From: BOG-1184 sp049514575
GTDB lineage: Bacteria > Fibrobacterota > Chitinivibrionia > Chitinivibrionales > Chitinispirillaceae
Length of the DNA: 64,000 nt
Reading direction: 5' to 3'
Assembly: GCA_049514575.1 (NCBI GenBank)
Contig: JBEKUX010000006.1
Coordinates: 1 to 64,000, forward strand
Shown here: in pieces, positions 9,081 through 16,532 of the stretch
Layout of the letters: each line of letters starts with the position of its first letter
Position numbering within the stretch: position 1 is the first letter of the stretch
Notes under the pieces: model-generated
Told to the model about the DNA's origin: nothing
Databases searched by the model: none
The model's input: the letters and a program-made list of their open reading frames with translations, nothing else
Made by a program: the position numbers and the translations under genes

Positions 9081-9225
9081 GAAGACCTCGGGCGTAAGCC
9101 CGGGGATGAATACGTAGGACGGACCTGCCGTAGCTTTAGCGAAGGCAGGTTCTTGAAATGCTTCGGCGGATTCCGCCGAACAATATTTAGGTACCACAGC
9201 CGTAAGGCCGTGGTACTCCATTGGC
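9081..9225. repeat. String of four GC-rich hairpins upstream of ndk
   Basis: Four perfect or nearly perfect hairpins follow one another: CCTCGGGCGTAAGCCCGGGG at about 9087-9106, ACCTGCC..GGCAGGT at 9122-9150, TTCGGCGGATTCCGCCGAA at about 9162-9181, and GTACCACAGCC..GGCCGTGGTAC at 9190-9216. The loops contain GTAAG or similar. They sit 35-180 bases before the ndk start. They could be dispersed short palindromic repeats or a structured leader; no known riboswitch was recognised. Confidence 0.6.
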
Positions 9226-9259
9226 GAGTTAAACTGCATTTATCTACAGGAGATCTTCC

Positions 9260-10000
9260 ATGCACAATAAGGAATTTGATCAGACGCTCGTACTCATCAA
9301 GCCCGATGCGCTTAAAAATTCGCTCACCGGCTATGTCCTTTCCCAGCTTTCCGAATTTCACACGGGTCTGCGTTTTGCTGGTGTAAAGATTGTTCATGTT
9401 TCACGCATGCTTGCCGCCGAGCACTATGCCGAGCATCGCGGCAAAATTTTTTATGACTCGCTCATTGAGTACATTACGGGCAACATCCACTATCCCGGGG
9501 CGCCGGAAAAGCAGAGGGTTGTTGCGATTGTCTATCAGGGTCCGGATGCGGTAAAGAAACTCCGCGAAATCGCAGGGCCTACAAATCCGCATCAGGCAAG
9601 GGATTCGAGACCCGGCTGTATCCGTGCGCTCGGCACGCTGGCGCCGCTTAAAAACGCGGAGGGCGAAGTTATCGGCGAACGGATGGACAATCTCATCCAT
9701 GCCTCTGCCAATGACGTTGATGCGGAACGCGAAGTCAAACTCTGGTTCAAACCCAATGACATCCCGCCGGCAATGCATGCCTACCAGACCAGCGAGAGCG
9801 ACGACCATTTTTATTACACCGATAACCGTCTCTTTACCGTCCACGAACCGGGCAGCGACCTGATCGTCGCTCCGGGCGACATAGTCTGGAAATCGGACCT
9901 TGACGCTCTGCAGCAGCACCATAAAGGCGGGAAACCGGCGATGACACTCCAGGCGGTGGTGGCGAAGTACCTGGTGAACAAGTCGGTGGAGGGGAAGTAA
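9260..10000 (+). CDS. ndk: Nucleoside-diphosphate kinase, long form
   Basis: NDK balances nucleoside triphosphate pools through a phosphohistidine. LVLIKPDAL (residues 10-18) and RPGCIRALGTLAPL match the family, and His147 in NLIHASAN corresponds to the phosphorylated His of NxxHGSDS, although the following SDS is not kept. At 246 residues it is about 100 longer than the usual 140-150. Much of this is a C-terminal extension of about 90 residues (from FKPNDIPP onward), and there are small insertions before the active site. A good ribosome site (CAGGAG) is 7 bases upstream of ATG 9260. It stands alone on the plus strand behind a string of hairpins. Confidence 0.85.
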   Translation: MHNKEFDQTLVLIKPDALKNSLTGYVLSQLSEFHTGLRFAGVKIVHVSRMLAAEHYAEHRGKIFYDSLIEYITGNIHYPGAPEKQRVVAIVYQGPDAVKKLREIAGPTNPHQARDSRPGCIRALGTLAPLKNAEGEVIGERMDNLIHASANDVDAEREVKLWFKPNDIPPAMHAYQTSESDDHFYYTDNRLFTVHEPGSDLIVAPGDIVWKSDLDALQQHHKGGKPAMTLQAVVAKYLVNKSVEGK

Positions 10001-10044
10001 GAAAGCGCGCTCCGGAACCGGTGCCAGGCAGGGTGCACTGACAA

Positions 10045-10857
10045 TCACGCCGGCGAGGTCTGTTTTCCTTCGCGGAATTTTTCAAATTCGATGCCAGCCA
10101 TTTTTTTAAACATGACCCCAAATGATACCGCATCAGAAAAACCGGTCTGCGACGCCACAGACAGGCCGTCCAGCGACGGATTTTTTGCAACAATTCGTTT
10201 CGCGTGATGTATCCTGACCTGGCCGATATAACCGGCAATGCTCATGCCGAGTTCGCGCTGAAAGATCGCTTCAAGGAACGGTTCGCCGGTGATGAGATCG
10301 GTGCAGAGCGTTTCAGGCGTGAGGCCGGGTTCGGCAAAGTGTTTTTCAATATGCAGACATGCCCGGCGCACTTCGCCGTCCATGAGCGAGAGCCGGGTGG
10401 TGGTCATGAATCGTTTTTCCGCTTTTTTCCCTGCAATACGTGCCATAATGAACCACAGGATGATAAGCAGTCCGGCAACGCCGGAAGCCTTGGGGAGCCA
10501 GGGACGTTGCTGAGAGATAACAGTCAACTGACGCAGAATTTTCAGCATTCCCTTTCCGCTTCCCATCCTGCCCGGTATTCCGTCATCGGGTACTGTCTCA
10601 TGACGGGAAATTGCGTTTAAAGAGTCCTCTTTTAACAGTGTTGCAAGAAGAGTACGGAGCGTTGAGTCGCGGTGGCTTTTCAGATCGGGTTTCAGGCTGT
10701 GCTGGGGTTTTGGGGCAGGAGCGTGTGCAACGGAATCGACCTTTTGCGCAGCCCTCGTGACGGCTTCAACGGTTACTTCCTGAGAAAGGGTGTCCGCTTT
10801 CAGTAAAATTGGGGTTGATGAAAGGACAAAGACAAAAAATAATTTTATAATGCTCAT
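10045..10857 (-). CDS. Membrane-anchored AraC-type transcription regulator
   Basis: A 270-residue protein with a hydrophobic N-terminus (residues 3-20, possibly a signal sequence or first membrane segment), a low-complexity Ala/Pro/Ser linker, a membrane segment around residues 125-142 (VAGLLIILWFIMARIAG) and a C-terminal AraC helix-turn-helix region. The latter includes VRIHHAKRIVAKNPSLDGLSVASQTGFSDAVSFGVMFKKMAGIEFEKFR, matching the second HTH of AraC proteins. The domain order suggests a periplasmic sensor part and a cytoplasmic DNA-binding part. The start overlaps the murA stop by four bases (ATGA), so it is cotranscribed with murA and could link envelope status to gene control. Confidence 0.8.
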   Translation of the reverse strand: MSIIKLFFVFVLSSTPILLKADTLSQEVTVEAVTRAAQKVDSVAHAPAPKPQHSLKPDLKSHRDSTLRTLLATLLKEDSLNAISRHETVPDDGIPGRMGSGKGMLKILRQLTVISQQRPWLPKASGVAGLLIILWFIMARIAGKKAEKRFMTTTRLSLMDGEVRRACLHIEKHFAEPGLTPETLCTDLITGEPFLEAIFQRELGMSIAGYIGQVRIHHAKRIVAKNPSLDGLSVASQTGFSDAVSFGVMFKKMAGIEFEKFREGKQTSPA

Positions 10858-12200
10858 GTCTGGAAATTTTTCCTTCTATCAACTATGCGTTTGATCGAGG
10901 CCCCAAGGCGCGCGAGCCTCACGTCGATCTGCTGGTAGCCGCGGTCGATCTGTTCAATGTTGTATATGACGCTTTTACCTTCAGCGGCAAGCGCCGCGAT
11001 AAGGAGCGCCATTCCTGCGCGGATGTCGGGTGAGCTGATTGCCGCGCCGTAAAGCGACGACGGCCCGGTAACAACGGCCCGGTGAGGATCGCACAGTACG
11101 ATCGAAGCGCCCATTGAAATCAGCTTGTCGACAAAGAAGAGCCTTGATTCGAACATTTTTTCGTGGATCAGGCAGGTACCCGCCGATTGCGTGGCGGCCA
11201 CGAGCAGAATGGACAGAAGGTCGGTGGGGAAGCCCGGCCACGGGCTGTCTTCGATGCGGGGTATTGCGCCTTCCAGATCCTTGCTGACCGTGAGCCGCTG
11301 CCGTTTACGGACCATCAGCGCACCGTTGGATTCGTTGATTTCTACGGTGACGCCGATGCGTTCGAACTGGTAGCGGATCATGCGGAACTGCGCCGTGTCC
11401 ACGCCCCGGATCGTCAGTTCCGATCCGGTGGCTGCGGCAAGGCCGATGAATGATCCTGCTTCGATATAGTCGCCGCCCACTCTATAGTCCGCTGGTGTGA
11501 ATGTTTTCGCACCGTGTACGGTGAGGAGGTTCGACCCGACGCCTTCGATAGGGACCCCGCATTTTTCCAGAAACCGGCAGAGGCCCTGCACATGTGGTTC
11601 GGACGCCGCATTGGTGATGACCGTCGCGCCTCTGGCCCCGGCAGCCGCAATAAGCGCATTTTCAGTGGCGGTGACCGATGCTTCGTCGAGATGGATGGAC
11701 GCTCCCCGCAAGCCTCCCTTGGGTACGCTGAGCATGAAATCGGTTTCCTGCGTCACACCGTCGGAAAGGACAGTGTGCTCGATTTTCAGCTTTGCACCAA
11801 GTTCCCTGAACACGGTGAAATGGGTGTCGAGCCGGCGCCGGCCGATGGAATCTCCGCCGGGCTGGCGGATCACCGCTTTACCTTTTCGTATGAGAAGCGC
11901 CGAGGCGAAAAGTATGGAAGCCCGGATCGAATTCGATTCTTTCATGGGCAGCTCGGCCGTTGCAATTGCCTGCGCATCGATCGTCACCTTTCCGTCGCGA
12001 AGAGGCGATACGTTCGCTCCGAGAAGTGCCGCGATGGAAAGCATGGTGCGGACGTCGCCGATGTCCGGAACGTTTGAGAAGGTTACAGGCCCGGGACACA
12101 GGAGCGATGCTGCAATAAGCGGCAACGCTTCATTCTTATTTCCGGTGACCTGAATGGTTCCGTGAAGTTTACACTTACCCTCAACGATAAATCCGCTCAT
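10854..12200 (-). CDS. murA: UDP-GlcNAc 1-carboxyvinyltransferase with Asp in the catalytic Cys position
   Basis: MurA makes the first committed peptidoglycan precursor from UDP-GlcNAc and phosphoenolpyruvate. The 448-residue length and motifs such as GNKNEALPLIAA (about 21-32) and the repeated inside-out barrel halves fit well. The active loop reads QPGGDSIGRRRLDTH, where most MurA proteins have PGGCAIG..; residue 117 is Asp instead of Cys. Cys-to-Asp MurA proteins are known to be active and insensitive to fosfomycin (for example in mycobacteria), so that is the expected phenotype here. A strong GAGGAG ribosome site precedes ATG 12200. A less likely reading is a MurA-like EPSP-family paralogue. 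Confidence 0.92.
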   Translation of the reverse strand: MSGFIVEGKCKLHGTIQVTGNKNEALPLIAASLLCPGPVTFSNVPDIGDVRTMLSIAALLGANVSPLRDGKVTIDAQAIATAELPMKESNSIRASILFASALLIRKGKAVIRQPGGDSIGRRRLDTHFTVFRELGAKLKIEHTVLSDGVTQETDFMLSVPKGGLRGASIHLDEASVTATENALIAAAGARGATVITNAASEPHVQGLCRFLEKCGVPIEGVGSNLLTVHGAKTFTPADYRVGGDYIEAGSFIGLAAATGSELTIRGVDTAQFRMIRYQFERIGVTVEINESNGALMVRKRQRLTVSKDLEGAIPRIEDSPWPGFPTDLLSILLVAATQSAGTCLIHEKMFESRLFFVDKLISMGASIVLCDPHRAVVTGPSSLYGAAISSPDIRAGMALLIAALAAEGKSVIYNIEQIDRGYQQIDVRLARLGASIKRIVDRRKNFQT

Positions 12201-12349
12201 GGACAGCTCCTCTTTCTCAAATACAGCACGTCGAGTGCCGGTAAAGCTTGAAAATAGAAAACGCTTTAGACCGATTCCAAAACTATTTAGATTTTAGTAT
12301 GTAGGCAGAATAGTTATAATTTTGTAGTATATTTGCTACAGTAGGCATG

Positions 12350-12546
12350 AAGCTGAAATCGGCCCTGCCTGCGTGCTTGTAATTTCTTGACTAACACCAT
12401 AATGCAGGGAATTCTTCTTTGGGTGGCAAGAGCATGCCGTCCTATGGTGAATAGCTGACGGACTTCGACCCATCCAAGGGAATACCCACCCTTTTCATAC
12501 AAGGGCTCAAGAAACTACAGCCGCGGGCAGGGCTTTTATTTTCAGC
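12350..12546 (+). ncRNA. ssrS: Probable 6S RNA
   Basis: This gap holds a long imperfect hairpin. The 5' side from 12361 (GGCCCTGCCTGCG, then TGCTTGTAATTTCTTGA) pairs with the 3' side ending near 12535 (TCAAGAAACTACAGCCGCGGGCAGGGC), giving a closing stem of about 27 base pairs that can be extended by GCTGAAA and TTTCAGC. The 3' half CAAGGGCTCAAGAAACTACAGCC closely recalls the conserved 3' side of E. coli 6S RNA (CAAGGGTTCAAGGGTTACAGCC). The apical part contains GAGCATGC and a CCGTC/GACGG stem. A TATAAT hexamer is at 12315-12320. 6S RNA binds housekeeping RNA polymerase. The exact ends are estimates. Confidence 0.72.
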
Positions 12547-12565
12547 AGACCGCTGCCGCCACAAA

Positions 12566-12603
12566 AACAAGGGCGGGGCCGTTTCCGCGGTCCCGCCCTT
12601 GTT
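12566..12603 (-). terminator. Rho-independent terminator of the downstream lipoprotein gene
   Basis: A perfect 12-base stem, AACAAGGGCGGG (12566-12577) with CCCGCCCTTGTT (12592-12603), closes a 14-base loop. Read on the minus strand it follows the lipoprotein stop codon by about 58 bases and runs into a T-rich tail (TTGTTTTTGTGG). It could also stop the converging 6S RNA transcript. Confidence 0.75.
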
Positions 12604-12660
12604 CGCAAACCTTCCCGCTATTTCAGCGGATACGAACACCTTCTCCGTCAGGCTGTATCA

Positions 12661-13416
12661 TTATTGCTGATCAACGGTGATCGTTACTACCTTGGTCTTG
12701 CCCGTGGAATTGTTTGTGATCGTCAATTTCACCACGCCGAGGCCGAGAAAATCGATCTCATAGTCCCGACGGGGAAACTTGGCAATAATACTGCCGCTCT
12801 GCGGGAACAACTGCCAGTGGCCGCTCACATAATTGCGGGTCACGTCGGTAATCGTGCCGGTAATCGCATTTTCGCCGTCGTAGGTACCGGTGATAGTGCC
12901 GTTTTTCACATGAGTATAGGCACCCGACTGCCCTTGTATTGGATTGAGAGTAGAATGCATGTCCACGGTGATGTTCAACTCATTTCCGCCTTTGTCGCGT
13001 TTTACATGGCGGACATGATGGATTGAATCCACGGTGGCAAGGGTGGGATGCCAAAGTTTGCCCGTAGCACCGAAAAAGGTCAAGGTGTCAACACGGACCC
13101 GCTCGAACCCGTCGGAGCAGGTAAGCGTGGCAGTGCGTATGTAACAGCTGTCTGTAGAATCCAATGAAAAGGGATGAATTGTCAGATCATAGGTGACCGT
13201 GTCTGAGGCAGTAGCCACCCCCGACACCAGCTTGGGCGTTCCGCCAGAAGAAATCATACCACTCGAATTGGCGTCCATGTTCGAGACTTCCTGCGAAGAG
13301 ATGCGCGCGAATTCATCGCTGATGTCTTCGTTTTTTGAACACCCGGCAAAAAATGCCGCGATTCCTGCAACGACCGAAAAGGCGATTACCCCTACTGCGA
13401 TGCGACTGAACTTCAT
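12661..13416 (-). CDS. Lipoprotein of unknown function
   Basis: A 251-residue predicted lipoprotein. The N-terminus MKFSRIAVGVIAFSVVAGIA is a signal sequence ending in the lipobox FAGC near residue 26, so the mature protein would be anchored by its Cys. The rest is rich in Thr, Ser, Gly and beta-type segments (NITVDMHSTLN, GTITGTYDGENAITGTITDV), with no catalytic motif I recognise. It starts behind a GGGGGG-type ribosome site at 13416, stands alone on the minus strand, and is followed by a clear terminator. Confidence 0.75.
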   Translation of the reverse strand: MKFSRIAVGVIAFSVVAGIAAFFAGCSKNEDISDEFARISSQEVSNMDANSSGMISSGGTPKLVSGVATASDTVTYDLTIHPFSLDSTDSCYIRTATLTCSDGFERVRVDTLTFFGATGKLWHPTLATVDSIHHVRHVKRDKGGNELNITVDMHSTLNPIQGQSGAYTHVKNGTITGTYDGENAITGTITDVTRNYVSGHWQLFPQSGSIIAKFPRRDYEIDFLGLGVVKLTITNNSTGKTKVVTITVDQQ

Positions 13417-13594
13417 ACGCTGTCCCCCCTTTTTAAGATTATTGGTTGTACCCTTAATTTATTAGACCATACCTTATGACGATTTGTTACCCTTATTCCG
13501 CTACGATCCGACTGTTTTTTAATTATAATTAGGAAATTATGACTTTCAAATAATTCTAAAATTATTATTACGGCCGAGCAATTATTTTTCTTTT

Positions 13595-14029
13595 ATGGAC
13601 ATTAAAATCCTTGCGGTTGGAAAAATCAAAGACCGATCCTATTCACAGAAAATAGAGGAATATATCGGCCGGATCAGGCATGACGCCAAACTGGAAGTCG
13701 TTGAGATCAGGGACTCGGAACCGGAAACCGAGGGTGCGAAGATCCTTGAACATTGCCGGCGTGAGCATGCCCAGGTGATTGCTCTGGATGAGCGGGGAAA
13801 ACTTTATACCTCGTTTGAGTTCGCGCAAAAAATCGCTTCAATACCGGGCAAGGTTGTTTTTATCATCGGCGGGCCGTTCGGCCTGTCTGAACAGGTTAAG
13901 GCGGCTGCTGGCCTGTGGCGCATTGCCCTGTCGCCTATGACCTTTACGCATGAGATTGCACGCCTGCTGCTGGTGGAGCAGATTTATCGGGCGATATCGA
14001 TAATAAAAGGCAGAAAATATCACAAATAA
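13595..14029 (+). CDS. rlmH: 23S rRNA (pseudouridine-1915-N3)-methyltransferase
   Basis: RlmH is a small SPOUT methyltransferase that modifies helix 69 of 23S rRNA using S-adenosylmethionine. The 144-residue length is slightly under the usual 155. The knotted SAM site is clear: VFIIGGPFGLSEQV near residues 87-100 and LSPMTFTHEIARLLLVEQIYRAISIIKGRKYHK at the C-terminus. MDIKILAVGKIKD at the N-terminus is also typical. No strong ribosome site precedes the ATG. A truncated family-1 repeat follows the stop codon directly. Confidence 0.95.
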   Translation: MDIKILAVGKIKDRSYSQKIEEYIGRIRHDAKLEVVEIRDSEPETEGAKILEHCRREHAQVIALDERGKLYTSFEFAQKIASIPGKVVFIIGGPFGLSEQVKAAAGLWRIALSPMTFTHEIARLLLVEQIYRAISIIKGRKYHK

Positions 14030-14130
14030 TTTTTTTTGCTAAAGGCGTTATACGGGGTGTCGGGTGGGCACCGTCCGTGCAGGCGTGAGCACCTTTTAAC
14101 CCGCACCCACAAACATAGTTCCGGTTAAAA
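14030..14130. repeat. Family 1 palindromic element, left half only
   Basis: Immediately after the rlmH stop, TTGCTAAAGGCG, GGGTGGGCACCGTCCGTGCAG, GTGAGCACCTTTTAACCC and GCACCCACAAAC repeat the left arm of the family-1 element. The right arm is missing; a different inverted repeat begins at about 14149. Confidence 0.65.
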
Positions 14131-14148
14131 ACAATAGCTCTGAGCGTG

Positions 14149-14301
14149 TACTGACGGGAGGGGTGCGTGGAAGCCTTTGTGCCAACCGCAGGATTCGCAG
14201 CGACGAATTCTTTTGGGGTGTACTTAGAAAAAAAATAATTGAGGCACAGTAAGCGAATCCGTTGCGGTCCCACAAAGGAGGAAGGCATCCCTCCCGTCAG
14301 T
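14149..14301. repeat. Inverted repeat upstream of recG
   Basis: CTGACGGGAGGGGTGCGTGG at 14149 matches the reverse complement of the sequence ending CATCCCTCCCGTCAG at 14301. Inner segments also match, with gaps: GCCTTTGTG with CACAAAGG, and CCGCAGGATTCGC with GCGAATCCGTTGCGG. Arms are about 50 bases around a 50-base AT-rich centre. The right arm lies in the open frame ahead of recG, which is why the first possible recG start is not accepted. Confidence 0.7.
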
Positions 14302-14379
14302 AAAACGATTATCTGCTTCAAAAGGCTCTGTAAGGAGGGTACGACGCGTAATGGTAATAAAAATTTGAGCTTAAATATC

Positions 14380-16392
14380 ATGACTAAATCGACCTCACCT
14401 CAGCCTGTTGATTTTTTGTCGCCATTATCAATGGTCGACGGGTTCGGCCCCAAGCGGGTCCAAGCGCTCAGGGAGTCGGGGCTAGAGACCGCCGGCGACC
14501 TGCTGTATCATTTCCCCCGCAGGTATCTTGACCGTTCGCACATTGTGCCGCTCCGGGACATCGGCGGATGTCTGAATGAAACCTGCACCGTGACCGGAAC
14601 AATCGAGAAATTCCATGTCGAACGCGGGCGGAAAAGCCGCCTGCGTGCGCTGCTCTCGGATGGAACCGGCAGTATCGAACTCCTCTGGTTCGCCGGTATT
14701 CCGATGTACCGGCACCTGTTGACTTCAGGAACAAGGGTGCTGGTCACCGGCAAGGTGAGCGCTTACGCGCATGTGCAGATGGTGCATCCCATGATCGAAC
14801 GGCTTCCTGAAGACGGCACAAGGCAGGTTGCGGATTTTTTCCCGCTGTATCCGATCAGCGAGCCGATGCGGGAGGCGGGGATCAATCACCGGCTGCTTAT
14901 GAAGGCAATCAGATGGCTTTTAGGCAACATCAACCGGTTCCCCCGGGTTCTCCCGGAACCGCTCGTTAAAAAGCATAACTTCCCGTTGCTCGAAGAGTGT
15001 TTGCGGCAGATCCATCTGCCGGCCGATCCGGCAAAACTTGACGAATACCTGCGGCGCCTTCGGTATGAGGAGCTTTTCAGGCTGGCGCTCACCCTGCGAT
15101 GGAGCAGGCGGAAGTTCGCCCTGCCGGGCCGTGTCATGCTGCCGGGCGACCTGCCGGAGCGTTTCAGAAAACAGCTGCCGTTTACGCTTACCGGCGAGCA
15201 GGAAGAAGCCGTTGGGGTCCTCTACGGCGACGCCGCTTCGAGCCGCCGCATGCACCGGCTGCTGCAGGGAGACGTGGGCAGCGGTAAAACGCTGACCGCA
15301 TTTTTCGCCTGCTTCCCTGCGCTTGCGAGCGGACTGCAGGTCGCCTGGCTTGCGCCGACCGAAGTCCTCGCGCTGCAGACCTTCGGCCTTATCGCGTCGT
15401 GGCTTGCGCCGCTCGGATTCCGCGCCGAACTTCTGAAAAGCGGCATTAAAGCCGATGACCGCCGCCGGATCACCGGAGAACTGGCGGACGGTACTGCGGG
15501 GTTCGTTGTCGGCACACATTCGCTGCTGGAGCCCTCGGTCAGGTTTAAACGGCTCGGCATGATTGTGATTGACGAACAGCATAAGTTCGGCGCTGCCCAG
15601 CGGCTTGCCCTCCAGGAGAAGGATGTCGCTTCGGATTTTCTGCTCATGTCCGCCACGCCCATCCCGCAGTCGCTGGCCAAGACGCTGTACGGCGATCTGG
15701 ATATCGTGACGATAATGAAACCGCCGCCCGGCAGGCGTCCTGTCGAGACGCATTGTGTTCCTGAAAATAAACGCGGCGACATGGAACAATTTGTGCTCAG
15801 CGAGATCCGTGAGCGCGGAGCAGCCGTCTATTACGTGGTGCCGCGGATCGAACAGGACGAGAACCTGGAAACCCTGCGGGACGCTGAGACGACTTTTGCC
15901 GAACTTAAAAAAGGCGCGTTTGCGGGCATACCGTCCGGCTGTCTTCACGGCCGCATGACCAGCAGTGATAAAGAAGAGGTCATGAAATCCTTTTCAGGAG
16001 GCACGCTTAAACTCCTCGTGAGTACCACGGTCATTGAAGTCGGGGTCGACGTGCCGCAGGCGACCATTATGATCATCGAAAATGCCGAACGTTTCGGCAT
16101 GGCGCAACTCCATCAGTTGCGCGGCAGGGTAGGGAGGGGAAGTCAAAAGTCGTATTGCTTTCTTTTGACGTCGTCCTCCGCGGATGACGCTGCAAACGAG
16201 CGCCTCTCATTTTTCTGCCGTCACCATGACGGTTTTAAAATCGCAGAAATGGATTTAACGCTTCGCGGCCCGGGCGAAGTCACGGGTTTCAGGCAGACCG
16301 GCTGGGAGGACCTCAAACTCGCTGATATTGTTCGCGATGCGGAGCTTTTCAGGGAGATTCAGAAGGAAATCGACGCCGTAGCGCCGAATTGA
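14380..16392 (+). CDS. recG: ATP-dependent DNA helicase RecG
   Basis: RecG remodels stalled forks and branched DNA. The N-terminal wedge domain has an OB fold (LSPLSMVDGFGPKRVQAL, then TCTVTGTIEKFHVERGRKSRLRALLSDGTGSIELLWF). Helicase motifs follow: GDVGSGKT (Walker A), IDEQHKFG (motif II), SATPIPQSLA (III), and LVSTTVIEVGVDVPQAT, ENAERFGMAQLHQLRGRVGRG (V, VI). From ATG 14380 the protein has 670 residues, near the usual 680-690. The frame is open back to 14239, but those 47 residues come from an inverted repeat and match nothing in RecG. No strong ribosome site is seen at 14380. Confidence 0.93.
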   Translation: MTKSTSPQPVDFLSPLSMVDGFGPKRVQALRESGLETAGDLLYHFPRRYLDRSHIVPLRDIGGCLNETCTVTGTIEKFHVERGRKSRLRALLSDGTGSIELLWFAGIPMYRHLLTSGTRVLVTGKVSAYAHVQMVHPMIERLPEDGTRQVADFFPLYPISEPMREAGINHRLLMKAIRWLLGNINRFPRVLPEPLVKKHNFPLLEECLRQIHLPADPAKLDEYLRRLRYEELFRLALTLRWSRRKFALPGRVMLPGDLPERFRKQLPFTLTGEQEEAVGVLYGDAASSRRMHRLLQGDVGSGKTLTAFFACFPALASGLQVAWLAPTEVLALQTFGLIASWLAPLGFRAELLKSGIKADDRRRITGELADGTAGFVVGTHSLLEPSVRFKRLGMIVIDEQHKFGAAQRLALQEKDVASDFLLMSATPIPQSLAKTLYGDLDIVTIMKPPPGRRPVETHCVPENKRGDMEQFVLSEIRERGAAVYYVVPRIEQDENLETLRDAETTFAELKKGAFAGIPSGCLHGRMTSSDKEEVMKSFSGGTLKLLVSTTVIEVGVDVPQATIMIIENAERFGMAQLHQLRGRVGRGSQKSYCFLLTSSSADDAANERLSFFCRHHDGFKIAEMDLTLRGPGEVTGFRQTGWEDLKLADIVRDAELFREIQKEIDAVAPN

Positions 16393-16532
16393 GTGTGGTC
16401 CCCGGGAATTACATTTTTTATGTTTACTCTCTTGTTGTGTAATCAATTATATTATCCATCCAAAATATTTTTGCTGGGTTAACCCGTAGCGAATATTTCA
16501 ATTAACTTATCTTATCGCAGGCAGATAGGCGC

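Noticed and set aside
14239..14379. 47-codon N-terminal extension of recG
   Set aside because: The DNA is the right arm of an inverted repeat and the residues match nothing in RecG; MTKSTSPQ at 14380 begins the conserved part.
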